From Turnera subulata (taxonomy: Eukaryota > Streptophyta > Magnoliopsida > Malpighiales > Passifloraceae): a stretch of 64,000 nt of DNA. The translations under genes and the position numbers were made by a program. The notes beneath the pieces were generated by a model that was not told the DNA's origin, did not search any database, and saw only the letters and a list, made by a program, of their open reading frames with translations. This document shows positions 54,654 to 64,000 of this stretch, one piece after another (the stretch's first letter is position 1; each line of letters starts with the position of its first letter). The stretch is taken from contig JAKUCV010004766.1 in the NCBI GenBank assembly GCA_028386065.3, forward strand, positions 1,905 to 65,904, written 5' to 3'.

Positions 54654-57600
54654 ATGGTGACTAGAACTGTAGACCTCCGCTCTGACACTGTCACCAAGCC
54701 AACCGAGGCAATGAGAGCTGCAATGGCAAATGCAGAGGTTGATGATGATGTTTTGGGTGCCGACCCAACTGCCTCACGCCTTGAAAATGAAATGGCCAAG
54801 ATCATGGGCAAGGAGGCAGCTCTATTTGTTCCGTCAGGAACCATGGGTAACCTTATTAGCGTGCTTGTGCACTGTAACATTAGAGGAAGTGAAGTTATCC
54901 TTGGGGACATTTCTCACATCCATATTTATGAGAACGGAGGCATTTCAACAATTGGAGGTGTGCATCCAAGGACTGTGAAGAATAATCCAGATGGGACCAT
55001 GGATATAGATTTAATCGAAGCTGCAATTAGAGATCCAAGAGGGGAAATAGTGTTTCCAACTACTAGACTAATTTGTTTAGAGAATTCACAAGCCAAGTAA
55101 GTACTATATCTGTTGTTAGATTGTTAGTTTTGTGCTGGATGATGGTAGTCTAGTTGTTCATTCATCTTACAAAAGCAAAACTGTCTGCTAATGATACAGT
55201 GCTGTGTGTTTTCTAAGCTCGGATACTTGATTTGCATATTCATAAATTTTAGTATGATCTCGTTTACATGAGAACAAGATTTATTCTTTTTGGTTGGATG
55301 GGAACTCGGGAATCATTCTATAAAGATTAAATGCATGTTTCTTCGTCTATGGTTTGGTGAAAAGGGAGTTCAGAGGGCAGAAACTGCAATTTTTTTATAT
55401 TTTGTCACTGATAATATGGCATTCAGGAAACACATGCAAATGGGGGTTTCTGATACTGGGTTGTTTTTTCATTCTTTAATTCTTGTAATGCTGACAGATG
55501 TATGCTCCATTCTGACATGTAAGGCTGATACAATTATGGAACTTGCAATATGAAATCCAGTCTCTCTTGTTTTGACCACACGGGGCTTCATTGAGAAGCA
55601 CATTTAAAGATTGTTTCAAGAAGAAATTAGTGAATATGAGTTTGAATTCTTATGAGTATCACTGTACTGATCAAGTACCTTCCCTTTTCTTCTCTGGGAA
55701 ACTGACTATAAGATGATGTCTTTACATTGCTTCTTTTTTTTTTTTTTTTCTTTTCTTAGAACACTGTATAGTTATTTGATCATTAGTGAGTCCTGGTGAA
55801 TTCTCTTATTTTTGACCTTATAGATGTTAGACAACTGCAAAGGCACACTTGATTTGCCCCCATTTCATACGGGTTGGATAGACGGGTTCTTCATTCACCA
55901 ATGAGTTCTTGTGTAGATAGAACTTTGCCCTCAGCTGTCTCAAAAGCACATGGAAGTTTGAATTGCAATAATTATCCAGCTATTTTTCTTTCTACTTTTG
56001 GAATTGGTGATGTTGTCGATATGACAGCAAGAAATGCAATTTTTTTTGCAAGGCTTTGATACTTGAATTGTCAGGCTTGTGTTTTATTAAAGGTTGCTGT
56101 GTAAATGTTGATGAATTCGTATGTAGTTCTCATAGAAAATATGTTGGCATCATTCATAAGTTATGTCCTCGAATTAGTGCTCACCCTGTTCATTGTACTT
56201 TGGTTCTGAAAATGTAGGCATCATCACTGACGTACCTTACAAACATCTTGCTTTCAACTATCCAAGTATTTAGCACCCTTGATAGCACTCTTGTCATTTA
56301 CTATATCTTATCGGAGTTGTTTTCATGAATGCAGCTGTGGTGGTAGATGTCTGTCTGCAGAATATACTGACAAAGTTGGAGAATTAGCTAAGAAGCATGG
56401 CTTAAAGCTTCACATCGATGGGGCTCGCATCTTCAATGCCTCAGTTGTAAGTACTTGCTCTTTTCCAAATGTGATGAGTCCCAATAGGCATTCACTTGTA
56501 CAGCATGGTGTCCTTTCATTTATATATGTGACAGGTTAAGTAATAGGACCTTAGAGATTGCTTTCACTTTCTGATCCAAAAATGATTGGTTTGCCAGGCG
56601 CTTGGTGTTCCTGTTCATAGATTGGTGCAAGCAGCCGATTCAGTTTCGGTAGGAGGAGAAGGCAAAAAGTCACTGTCCAGTATTTTTTCTAAGTTAGTCA
56701 CTATGCCTTATAAGTATTGATTCGTAGTTCTGGTTTGTATTTTGAGTCAGGTATGTCTATCCAAAGGTCTGGGTGCACCTGTAGGGTCTGTCATTGTTGG
56801 TTCCAAAAGCTTTATTGCAAAGGTAAAAGATGAGAATCCGAAATGAAAACACAAGTATATCTCCTACCATAATTTATAGCTGACCACTTCTGGTACCTTC
56901 TTTACCTGTTCTTCTAGGCCAAAATCCTGAGGAAAACTTTGGGAGGAGGTATGCGACAAGTTGGCATCCTTTGTGCAGCTGCTTTAGTTGCTATCCAAGA
57001 AAATGTTCGGAAACTTGAGGATGATCACAAGAAAGCTAAGGTTCTGGCAGGTATATAGCTACCTATTCTACAGACTATTCTCTCTTGCTTTGAACATAAA
57101 GTTACTTGAATGTTACAAGTTCATGGAATACCTTTTGGACATTTCAGAGGGACTCAGTCAAATCAAAGGACTCAAAGTAGATGTTGCAGCCGTGGAAACC
57201 AATATAGTAAGTGTCCACTGAAGTTAATGATGCACAAATCATAGTTTTGCTCTGCGGACTGGAAGAGAAATAACTTCTGACCACTTTTCAGCATTATGGT
57301 TACCAAATTGATGCTCTGTCCTTCACAAAATCATGGATGATAACACTTCACCCTGTCTATGTTTCCATCACCTACTGTTAAATGGCTTAAGACCCAAAAA
57401 AGTTTATGCATTACATCTGACACTCCTTTGTTGTTCTCGTTTGATCAGATATACGTGGACATAGAGGGGAGCTCAAAACTTTCAGTAGAAAAACTGTCCA
57501 AGAATTTGGAACAACATGGTATAGTGGTAATGCCAGAGGGTCCAATGAGGTCAGATGAAGCACCAAACATATCCCTGAATTCGAGTATTCTTGAGTATTG

Positions 57601-58275
57601 TTTTGATATGTTTAACTTCAAAGAAGAGAGAAGAGAATGCATGTTATTAATCAGCGTATCTTCCTATTTGGTAAAGCACATTTCTCCTCACTGATTTCAA
57701 GAAAAAGAGAAAGGAGTAAAAATTTAATTTAACAAAAGAAAATTGTACCTCTTGTTGAGCTAACATTACTAGATGAAAAACTCTACCAATCCAGATACAT
57801 AGTTTGAAGCTTAGATTCACGACCACAGTTTTTGATAATTTTGTACTTGTGGAAGATGCCAAAAAACTTCAAATCTTCCCTTTTATCACTGAAATAAAAG
57901 GTGGTTTCTATTCTCAATACAAACAAATATAAAAGGCAAAAAAAATTAAAAAAAAAAAGAAAACAAAAAATGTATCATTGTTCTTGATATTGCTGTTACA
58001 ATTGCAGAGTTTCATGGTTCTGACTGCAGCAGCACAGTGAGCTCATATTTATTTGTGTTGTTGTAATCTTTCAGGTTTAGGATTGTACTTCATCACCAAA
58101 TATCAGAAAGTGATGTGCAATATACTTTGTCTTGCATTCCGGTAATTACTGATGGATCCATCTTGTATCAGTCACTAAATGGCTATCTGAAGCAATTCTA
58201 TTAACTTATTGTGATTCTTGAATATTTCTCTACCAGCAAGCCTTAAGTGGAGTTCAGGTGGAAAATGGCATCTAG
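54654..58275 (+). CDS. THA1: L-threonine aldolase (low-specificity, PLP-dependent)
   Basis: Nine GT-AG exons join in frame to 358 aa: 54654-55096, 56335-56446, 56598-56648, 56751-56822, 56918-57050, 57148-57206, 57449-57549, 58075-58141, 58237-58275. The N-terminus RTVDLRSDTVTKPT and PSGTMGNL, then HIDGAR (Asp176) and the cofactor lysine in VCLSKGLGAPVGS (Lys207), are hallmarks of fold-type I threonine aldolases. The enzyme splits threonine into glycine and acetaldehyde in the cytosol. The length equals Arabidopsis THA1 as I recall it. All catalytic motifs look intact; intron 1 is 1.2 kb. The C-terminus is in a tiny last exon (13 codons including stop). A decayed partial copy lies 5 kb downstream. 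Confidence 0.95.
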
Positions 58276-58548
58276 AGGAAAAATTGCCTACCAGGTCTCT
58301 TGGGAGGCTCGTTACCATCTGTGTCGCTCAGATTGTTCTTTCAATCTCCTATGTGTTGTTTTTCAGTTGTATAAGGAATTATAAATTAATGAGTTGCTCG
58401 TTCCCAAAAGTCTTTATGTTGACATATGATTTTATCAAAGAAATCAAAATCATGAGGCTAAAATTTGTCAATATTGTACATATAAAGCAAGCATATAGAT
58501 AGCTTGCGCGAATAATTAAAGTTTGCAGACTATGTGCCCATTTGATAG

Positions 58549-60627
58549 TGGTGAATGATTCGGTGCTGCCCCTTGATGGGTATGCACCAATACATCCGCG
58601 TTCTGTGATAGGGCCACGTGGCAATATTTTTCACCCTGGAAAATAAAAAAATATTTTAAATAAACATCTATTCTTTTTTGTTAGGTCCCTTAAGTTTTTA
58701 AAAATTTATACCCTACTTGTTAACGGAACAAGTCTCTTGTTCCCAACAAAAAGACGATTTGAGGATTTCTTGTTTCAAATTTTTACCCCCAATAAACCAA
58801 TTTGAAGTCCCTAATTGGTTGATTTGATGTGTACCTGGCCCAGAACTACAACGTACCTAACATATGGAAGCTAGCCAACACGGGCGTCCTCTACGCCAAA
58901 CACATCGAGGAGACCTATCGCAAGCCCAGAAAGAGAGAAGAAGATGATTGATTGATTCATCCATTGATAGATTTGGGAGTAGTAATTCCATTCTGGGTTT
59001 TGCGGGTTTTGGGCTATTCTTATCGTGTTATAGATTTCCATCGTTTTTTTTGTTTTGTTTTCTCTCCTTTTTTTCGTTTTTGTAGAATTGGGACTAATTA
59101 GTGGATTTTTTTGCTTTTTTTTTAACTTCTATTCGGAGGAATTATCGGGAAGCAAGCAAATTTACAGATCAACGATTGCTTTGTTGTTTATCTTTTTCTT
59201 TTAACTAATTCACCATTTAATAATGCAATACTCTTCCTGTCTAGTAAGGTGCACTGTGCTTATTACCATAGCCATGTCGTTGGTTGCCTTGCCTAGTTAG
59301 TTCCTACGCAAGCATCGTTTGATTTTAGTCTCGCTATTATGTTTTGATCATGGTAAGGAATGATGTGTGGATGGATGTCAGGCAGGAAGATAGCAGCTTT
59401 AGGGAGCATATTTGGGGACTTTTGTCTTCTTGGACAAAAAGAACTCACCTGGGTTTTTTATTTTGTGTTTTGAGATGATCAGTTTAATAAAGTATCTGAA
59501 TTTTACTACAGTTGAGGTGACTCACCTAATTTTGCAGAATTGCAGTGGGCTAACTTCAATCTTCAATCTGCAGAAGAAGGGTGTCATGGCAAAGGCATGG
59601 AGAGTTGTAAGGAAACTGTATATTATCGTTGCACAATATTTCTAGGCTAAGTTGTTTTGGTTCAGTTTCCCTTACTAATCTGAAACCAAGTAGGTGTATT
59701 TGCAGCTTCTAGAATGTGGGTATACTTCCCTGTTAAACGATTGCAAAGCCTTGTGATTTGATATGTCAAATGGATTTTGACTTCCTCCAATTCTGCTCGT
59801 GAAAGTTGTAAACTAAAAGTGGAAAAATAAGGTCCAACATAATTTGCTAGCCGGCTACAGTTGTATGATCACTGTGACAGCAGCGATAAGTTGTTAAGGC
59901 CCACCAAATTTACCTAGAAATCTCCAGAAATCTTTCTGCAGTAGTTCATGGTATAAAGCACTTTGTCATGTGAGGTGTGCATAATTGATATGAAACACAA
60001 AAACTGGCACAATCACGCTGCATAAAATGTTGTAGAACCTCCTCCTCCCAAATTTTAGTCATGAAAGTTAAAGAAAAGAAACGAGATGAACCTTGAAGAA
60101 CATGTCAGAAAAACCATGGGCAGGAAGTAGGTTTTTTAAAAAATAACAATTCTCCCTTGCTATTTAGATTCTTGCATCAGCTTCTATCCCCTATCTTTCG
60201 CTAACAGATGTAATCCAAAATCTTCCATCTTTGGATTTTCTTTGGAGCCATGGGAATAATAAGGAGGGGATTTTCGTTCTTTCTAGGCTCTGCTTAGTTC
60301 TGGGCCAGGTACATCCCAAACACGTGGGGTGTATAAGGTGCTTAGGGATTTCGAATCGGTTAATTTGGGATAAAAATTTGAAACAGAGAAGTCCTTCAAT
60401 CCGTGTTTTTGTTAACCGCGAATGGCACACATGTTCTGTTAACAGCTATGGAGTAGGGTATAAATTTTAAAAAACTCAAGGGAACTAATAAAAAAGAATA
60501 GATATTTATTAAAAGTATTTTTTGATTTTTTAATTTAGAAAAATATTGCCACATGGACCTACATAGAGCAACACGTGGTATATGTATTGGTGTATACCCA
60601 TTAAGGGGCAACACCGAATCATTCACC
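58549..60627. mobile_element. Pack-MULE-like element with ~320-bp TIRs
   Basis: Ends GGTGAATGATTCGG and CCGAATCATTCACC; inverted similarity runs about 320 bp inward, to gtacctggcccagaact on both sides (about 58850 and 60295). The 7-mer ttgatag flanks it (58542-58548 and 60628-60634). TIR length suggests Mutator-like, though 7 bp is short for that superfamily. No transposase. It carries an exon of a host gene. Confidence 0.75.
58846..58950 (+). pseudogene. Captured terminal exon of an unidentified gene
   Basis: Just inside the left TIR the frame reads YNVPNIWKLANTGVLY, AKHIEETYRKPRKREEDD, then TGA, followed by 3'-UTR-like sequence. It is GC-richer than the element around it and looks like a true C-terminus with a basic-acidic tail. 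I do not recognise the parent gene. Confidence 0.55.
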
Positions 60628-60634
60628 TTGATAG

Positions 60635-61190
60635 AATTGTGTTGCTTTGGATTAGTTAATTTCGTTAGATTAACCATCGGGTTCGCACCTGTCACCTGAC
60701 CAAAGAGGGGGAAAAAATTAGAAAATTCTTTTTTTTTTGTCACAAAAAATGAGGGTTCATATTATTTCAAGAAGATAAAAGTTGAGGGAAAGAAATCCCT
60801 TGTACGTACATCTTGCAACAGAAAAAAATAAGCACCCAATAGGAGGATGAAAACCAAAAGAGTTTATTTCTTGGTAGGAAATAAAAGATCAGAAAATTCT
60901 TTAAGGTGCTAGGAACTATTAAGAGTTTCTCAGTTGGTAGGATTTCTGATTTGCGAACTCCCGTGTTATACAGGTAAAGTAAGTAAAACAAAGCAGTACT
61001 AAGAACCAAGAGTTTCTTTGTTGATAGGATTCTGATTTATGAACTCCCCGTGTTATATAGGTATAGGAAGTAAAACAAAAAAATCACATCTTGGCGACAA
61101 AAAAGAAAGGTAAGTAAAACAGAACTGTGATCCTGCGTTGCACGACATGTAAACCTGTAGGAATATCAAAGTAGATAGGAGTCTTATTTG
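60635..61190. other. Spacer with an ~87-bp direct repeat
   Basis: The block tttct(c)...gttggtaggattctgattt...cgtgttata(c/t)aggta occurs at 60921-60990 and again at 61008-61080. The rest is AT-rich spacer. Confidence 0.55.
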
Positions 61191-61230
61191 TGGTACACTA
61201 TATACATAAAACCTATTAGTGCTTTATGTG
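61191..61230 (+). promoter_or_regulatory. TATA box of the secreted-protein gene
   Basis: actatatacataaaacc at about 61198-61214 lies roughly 100 bases before the ATG, a normal plant spacing. Confidence 0.5.
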
Positions 61231-61307
61231 AACAACGACATACGTTCTTATACATCGCCAATTATAGTTGTAATTCGTACTGAGACAGGCGGTCTTTGAG
61301 AGAAACA

Positions 61308-61970
61308 ATGACACGCAGTGGTGGTGCTGTTTTTATGATTGTTCTAATTACCCTCTTGCAGCTTCTTCATAGTAGGCCATGTTATGCTAAGCTCGCGTGT
61401 TTTGCACACTACTGTGACCACCGGAGCTCGGATCTTTCACGGGCCGAGCACCGAGGAATAGTGATGAAGGTGAGGGAAGCACTGGAGGGTGCAGGGTACA
61501 GGCATATCTATCCCACCCTGGAGAGAAAGCTGTCTGCCTTGTTAGACACCAAGTATGGTGCTCCCGGTGCAGTCTCAGTCTCATCAGACGGCGACAGGTA
61601 TTTCACCACCATATTTGTTCCAAGAGATGACGCCCCGTTGGAGAGGTTTGAAGAAATCCTGGTGGTAGACTCCGAGGTTAGGGAGGAGTCGGTGAGGGAG
61701 GGCGCTGAGTTGCTGCATGTGAGGGGGTATCCTGTTGTTGTGGATCAGTGTCGCCGTCGTGGGGAGGAGGAGGAGGAGTCTAATAATTATAAGTCGATGT
61801 GCATTGGAGGGGCCAGAGTGATTGAGTGGGACATCTATAGGGATGGAAGGATTGCTGTTCATGGAGTTGATGATTTGGTTCGTCGCCTGAAACCTCCTCC
61901 AGGATATCCTTATGATCACTGCTATGCTTTTTCTTCTCAATACGACTGCTATGATTTTAGAGCTTTTTAG
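61308..61970 (+). CDS. Secreted six-cysteine protein, intronless, family not recognised
   Basis: A 220-aa frame from ATG 61308 (context aacaATGa, A at -3); the frame is open upstream but has no earlier ATG. Residues ~1-27 are a clear signal peptide (AVFMIVLITLLQLL, then a Cys-Tyr-Ala-Lys cleavage region). The mature part has six cysteines (ACFAHYC near the start, DQC, SMC, DHC, YDC), enough for three disulfides. The middle is charged (Arg/Glu-rich) with an EEEEE run, and the end is rich in Tyr and aromatic residues (PPPGYPYDHCYAF...YDCYDF). There is no membrane segment after the signal. It could be apoplastic. It is GC-richer than its flanks, which suggests a real gene. Confidence 0.7.
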   Translation: MTRSGGAVFMIVLITLLQLLHSRPCYAKLACFAHYCDHRSSDLSRAEHRGIVMKVREALEGAGYRHIYPTLERKLSALLDTKYGAPGAVSVSSDGDRYFTTIFVPRDDAPLERFEEILVVDSEVREESVREGAELLHVRGYPVVVDQCRRRGEEEEESNNYKSMCIGGARVIEWDIYRDGRIAVHGVDDLVRRLKPPPGYPYDHCYAFSSQYDCYDFRAF

Positions 61971-63039
61971 CGCACAACTATTTTATCTGCTTTTATAATT
62001 ACTACTCATAAAGGCTCAGTTTAATAACTGCTATTATTTTGATAAGTTGCTAATTTTCAAAGATTTTGCCAACATATTACTTCTCCCTCCCTCCCTCCGA
62101 GTCCCAGGTGTTTTGTGGAATTTTGATATGGTTTAGTTTATAAGCTCATGTACCAAAGCACTTGATATCATATGTGTTTTTCGTATGATGGCATTAATTA
62201 TTGTTTAGTTGATCCTATGGGCAAACCCTCCAAGTGTGATGCCATACCATACCACACCACACTCTCGGTGTTCTATATATATATATACTCGCTCCTACCT
62301 TTTCTTGACCATTTCGTGCACGGTAGACATTCATGTTGCATAAGGACTATCTATTTTTATTAACTTAAAACTAGATTTGTTATTTGTTTTGGATAGAAAT
62401 AACAATATTAATTATCAAATGACTATTGTAAATTTGTGCTTGGGAAATCGAATGAGGTCTCGCAATGGACACTCCAATAAATTTGGGCCTGTGAGCAACT
62501 GCACCTTTTCCAATGCTCAAGTTTATATAAACTTGTACAGTAAGTAAAGTGGTGGTGAAAGTGAGATTGAGAGTTGGGAATGGATTGGTACACCTTTATG
62601 ACAAGTAGGCCTTATTATATCGTCCAATGTTGGGCTGACTTTGAGGATTCGGTGGGATCCCAGAATATAATACTGAATCTTGCACCTGGTCGCCAAAAGA
62701 CTAACACTAACCTCCTTCCTTGGGTTGTAATGTTCACGGTGCGAGTGGCATATCACTGCTTGATCACCACGAATTTATGAAAATATGTCTTCCGTCTGAC
62801 TTTTTCTGACAAGGAAGAAATATCCTTCTCCGAAGATGGAGGCCCCTTACCCCCACGGCGACAACGCCATGTTCTCTGACAAGTGGCAGACAAAATCTGC
62901 ATTTGGAAGACGAGGCCTCTGACGCAGCTTCGTCGGCCGGAGAAGAGGAATGCGATGCACCCTCGGTAAACCATGACGAGGGGCGTCTGTGAGAAAACAG
63001 ATGACCTAACAAGAGGCAGGACAGGGGGGTTGATGAGGA
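61971..63039. other. Spacer with an acidic exon-like remnant
   Basis: Mostly AT-rich, with a short TA microsatellite at about 62275-62286. A GC-rich patch (62820-62995) has a + frame reading LHLEDEASDAASSAGEEECD with a donor-like gtaaac after it. It precedes the THA1 pseudogene, but the rest of the frame is broken. No gene is supported. Confidence 0.4.
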
Positions 63040-64000
63040 GGTAGATGCTTGTCTGCAGGGTATGTTGACAGAGCTGGAGAAATTAGTAGCCAAGAAACAT
63101 GGCTTTCTGAAGCTACATATTGATGGGGCTCGCATATTCAATGCCTCAGTTGTAAGAACATATTCCATTTTTTTTATGTCATTAATTAATTAGTTACCTT
63201 ATAAGGTATTTTTACTTGTATTTGTTTTCCTGCTCTGTCGATCCATTTATAGGAGTAGACATAAAAACATTGTAGCTTCAGCTTTCACTATATCTGGTAT
63301 GAAGAAAATATTGGCCTACTCTGTCAGGCTCTTGGAGTTCCTGTGCATGGGCTTGTGCACGCTGCAGATACGTTTTTCGCATGACTAAGTGGCTGAATAG
63401 TCGTTAATCCAAGAGAATAAGCTATTGGATGACCGAAGTGAGGTTTGATATTGATCTCTCACACCCTGTATTCTGATTCTGAATCAGCAATCAGGTATGT
63501 CTATCTACAGGTCTGGGTGAGCCAGCTATAGGGTCTGTCATTGTTGGTTCCAGTAGCCTTACTGGCAAGGTACGTAGATATGAAAATCTAACAATATGGG
63601 AGAACACCAGCCTTAGTATCTCCTTTCATGCATGAATGATTTATTAGTGTCAAATTAACTCTTTGCAGGTTCTTCCAGGCAAATATCCCGAGGAAAACTT
63701 TAGGATCGGGGGAATGAGACAGATCGGTGTCCTACTAAATAAAGATGGTAGCTGGTAAAATTAGTTTTCCAGCCTTAGTATCTGCTCTGCTTTGGTTGCA
63801 TTACAGGAGGATGTTTGAAAACTTGAAATTGATCACAAGAAAGCTAAGATGGTAGCTGGTAAAATTAGTTTTCCCAACTAAATAACAGACCATTCTCCCT
63901 TTCGCTGATGCAACATCTATGGAGTTAATCCCAGTTTACGTGGAATTAATGAACTGTTCTCTCCAGAGGCACCAATATTGCAAGTGTAATTAAAACTTTT
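63040..64000 (+). pseudogene. Partial threonine aldolase pseudogene (THA1 paralogue)
   Basis: Blocks match THA1 exons 2-5 in order with their introns: 63040-63151 (...LHIDGARIFNASV then gtaag), 63328-63372 (ALGVPVHGLVHAAD), 63495-63569, and 63679 onward (RKTL.../HKKAK). Exon 1 is absent from the window. The cofactor-lysine block is altered: LSKGLGAP became LSTGLGEP, losing the lysine. Exon 5 is rearranged, and agatggtagctggtaaaatt is duplicated (63744 and 63848). It continues past the window end. A tandem genomic duplication followed by decay, not a processed copy. Confidence 0.8.

Noticed and set aside
54467..54910. 147-aa minus-strand frame over THA1 exon 1
   Set aside because: Shadow of a conserved coding exon; the + strand frame is a clear threonine aldolase.
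61296..61307. Longer start for the secreted protein
   Set aside because: The codon at 61296 is TTG; the first ATG is at 61308 with good context and an immediate signal peptide.

Overview
This is nuclear DNA of a flowering plant, almost certainly a eudicot. It has AT-rich intergenic sequence, intron-rich genes with GT-AG borders, a chloroplast-targeted J-like protein, a plant-type CDC5 and threonine aldolase, and dense nested plant transposons. The species cannot be named from what I can see. All splice models and repeat alignments were made by eye and checked only for reading-frame consistency.

Layout. 1-297: end of a long LTR related to the element at 42-52 kb. 298-8230: a giant imperfect palindrome with arms of about 3.8 and 4.0 kb and a spacer of about 110 bp; both arms carry an intron-flanked fragment of a RopGEF (PRONE) gene. 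The right end continues into one more tandem terminal unit, to about 8860. 9470-14646: a ten-exon gene for a chloroplast CPP1/CJD1-type membrane protein. 15467-16281: a Mutator-type MITE with a perfect 10-bp target duplication. 16349-23300: a decayed Ty1/copia element whose LTRs hold a 46-bp SINE tail and a 1.26-kb foldback element. 24097-30674 (-): a nine-exon TAF1A-like RNA polymerase I factor gene. It is head-to-head, 418 bp away, with CDC5 (31093-38888, +, five exons). CDC5 intron 3 carries an antisense, gag-only LTR retrotransposon. 39690-40253: a poly(A) retroposon with an 18-bp target duplication. 41288-52403 (-): a deleted copia element with an AAATC duplication. A 9.5-kb LTR element without gag or pol (42154-51685, 3.5-kb LTRs, GATAC duplication) is inserted inside its RNase H. 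54654-58275: threonine aldolase THA1, nine exons, 358 aa. 58549-60627: a Pack-MULE-like element carrying the last exon of an unidentified gene. 61308-61970: an intronless gene for a secreted six-cysteine protein. 63040-64000: a decayed partial copy of THA1.

The host genes serve nucleolar transcription (TAF1A-like), splicing (CDC5), chloroplast membranes (CJD1-like) and amino-acid breakdown (THA1). They do not form a pathway. The shared promoter of TAF1A-like and CDC5 is the only likely regulatory link. The best candidate for something undescribed is the inside of the 42-52 kb element. It has no gag or pol, but two GC-rich, promoter-like gene modules lie antisense to the element. One encodes the start of an endonuclease/exonuclease/phosphatase-type (LINE-like) domain behind an in-frame UAG in a near-readthrough context. 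The giant RopGEF-bearing palindrome, a possible hairpin-siRNA source, is second.
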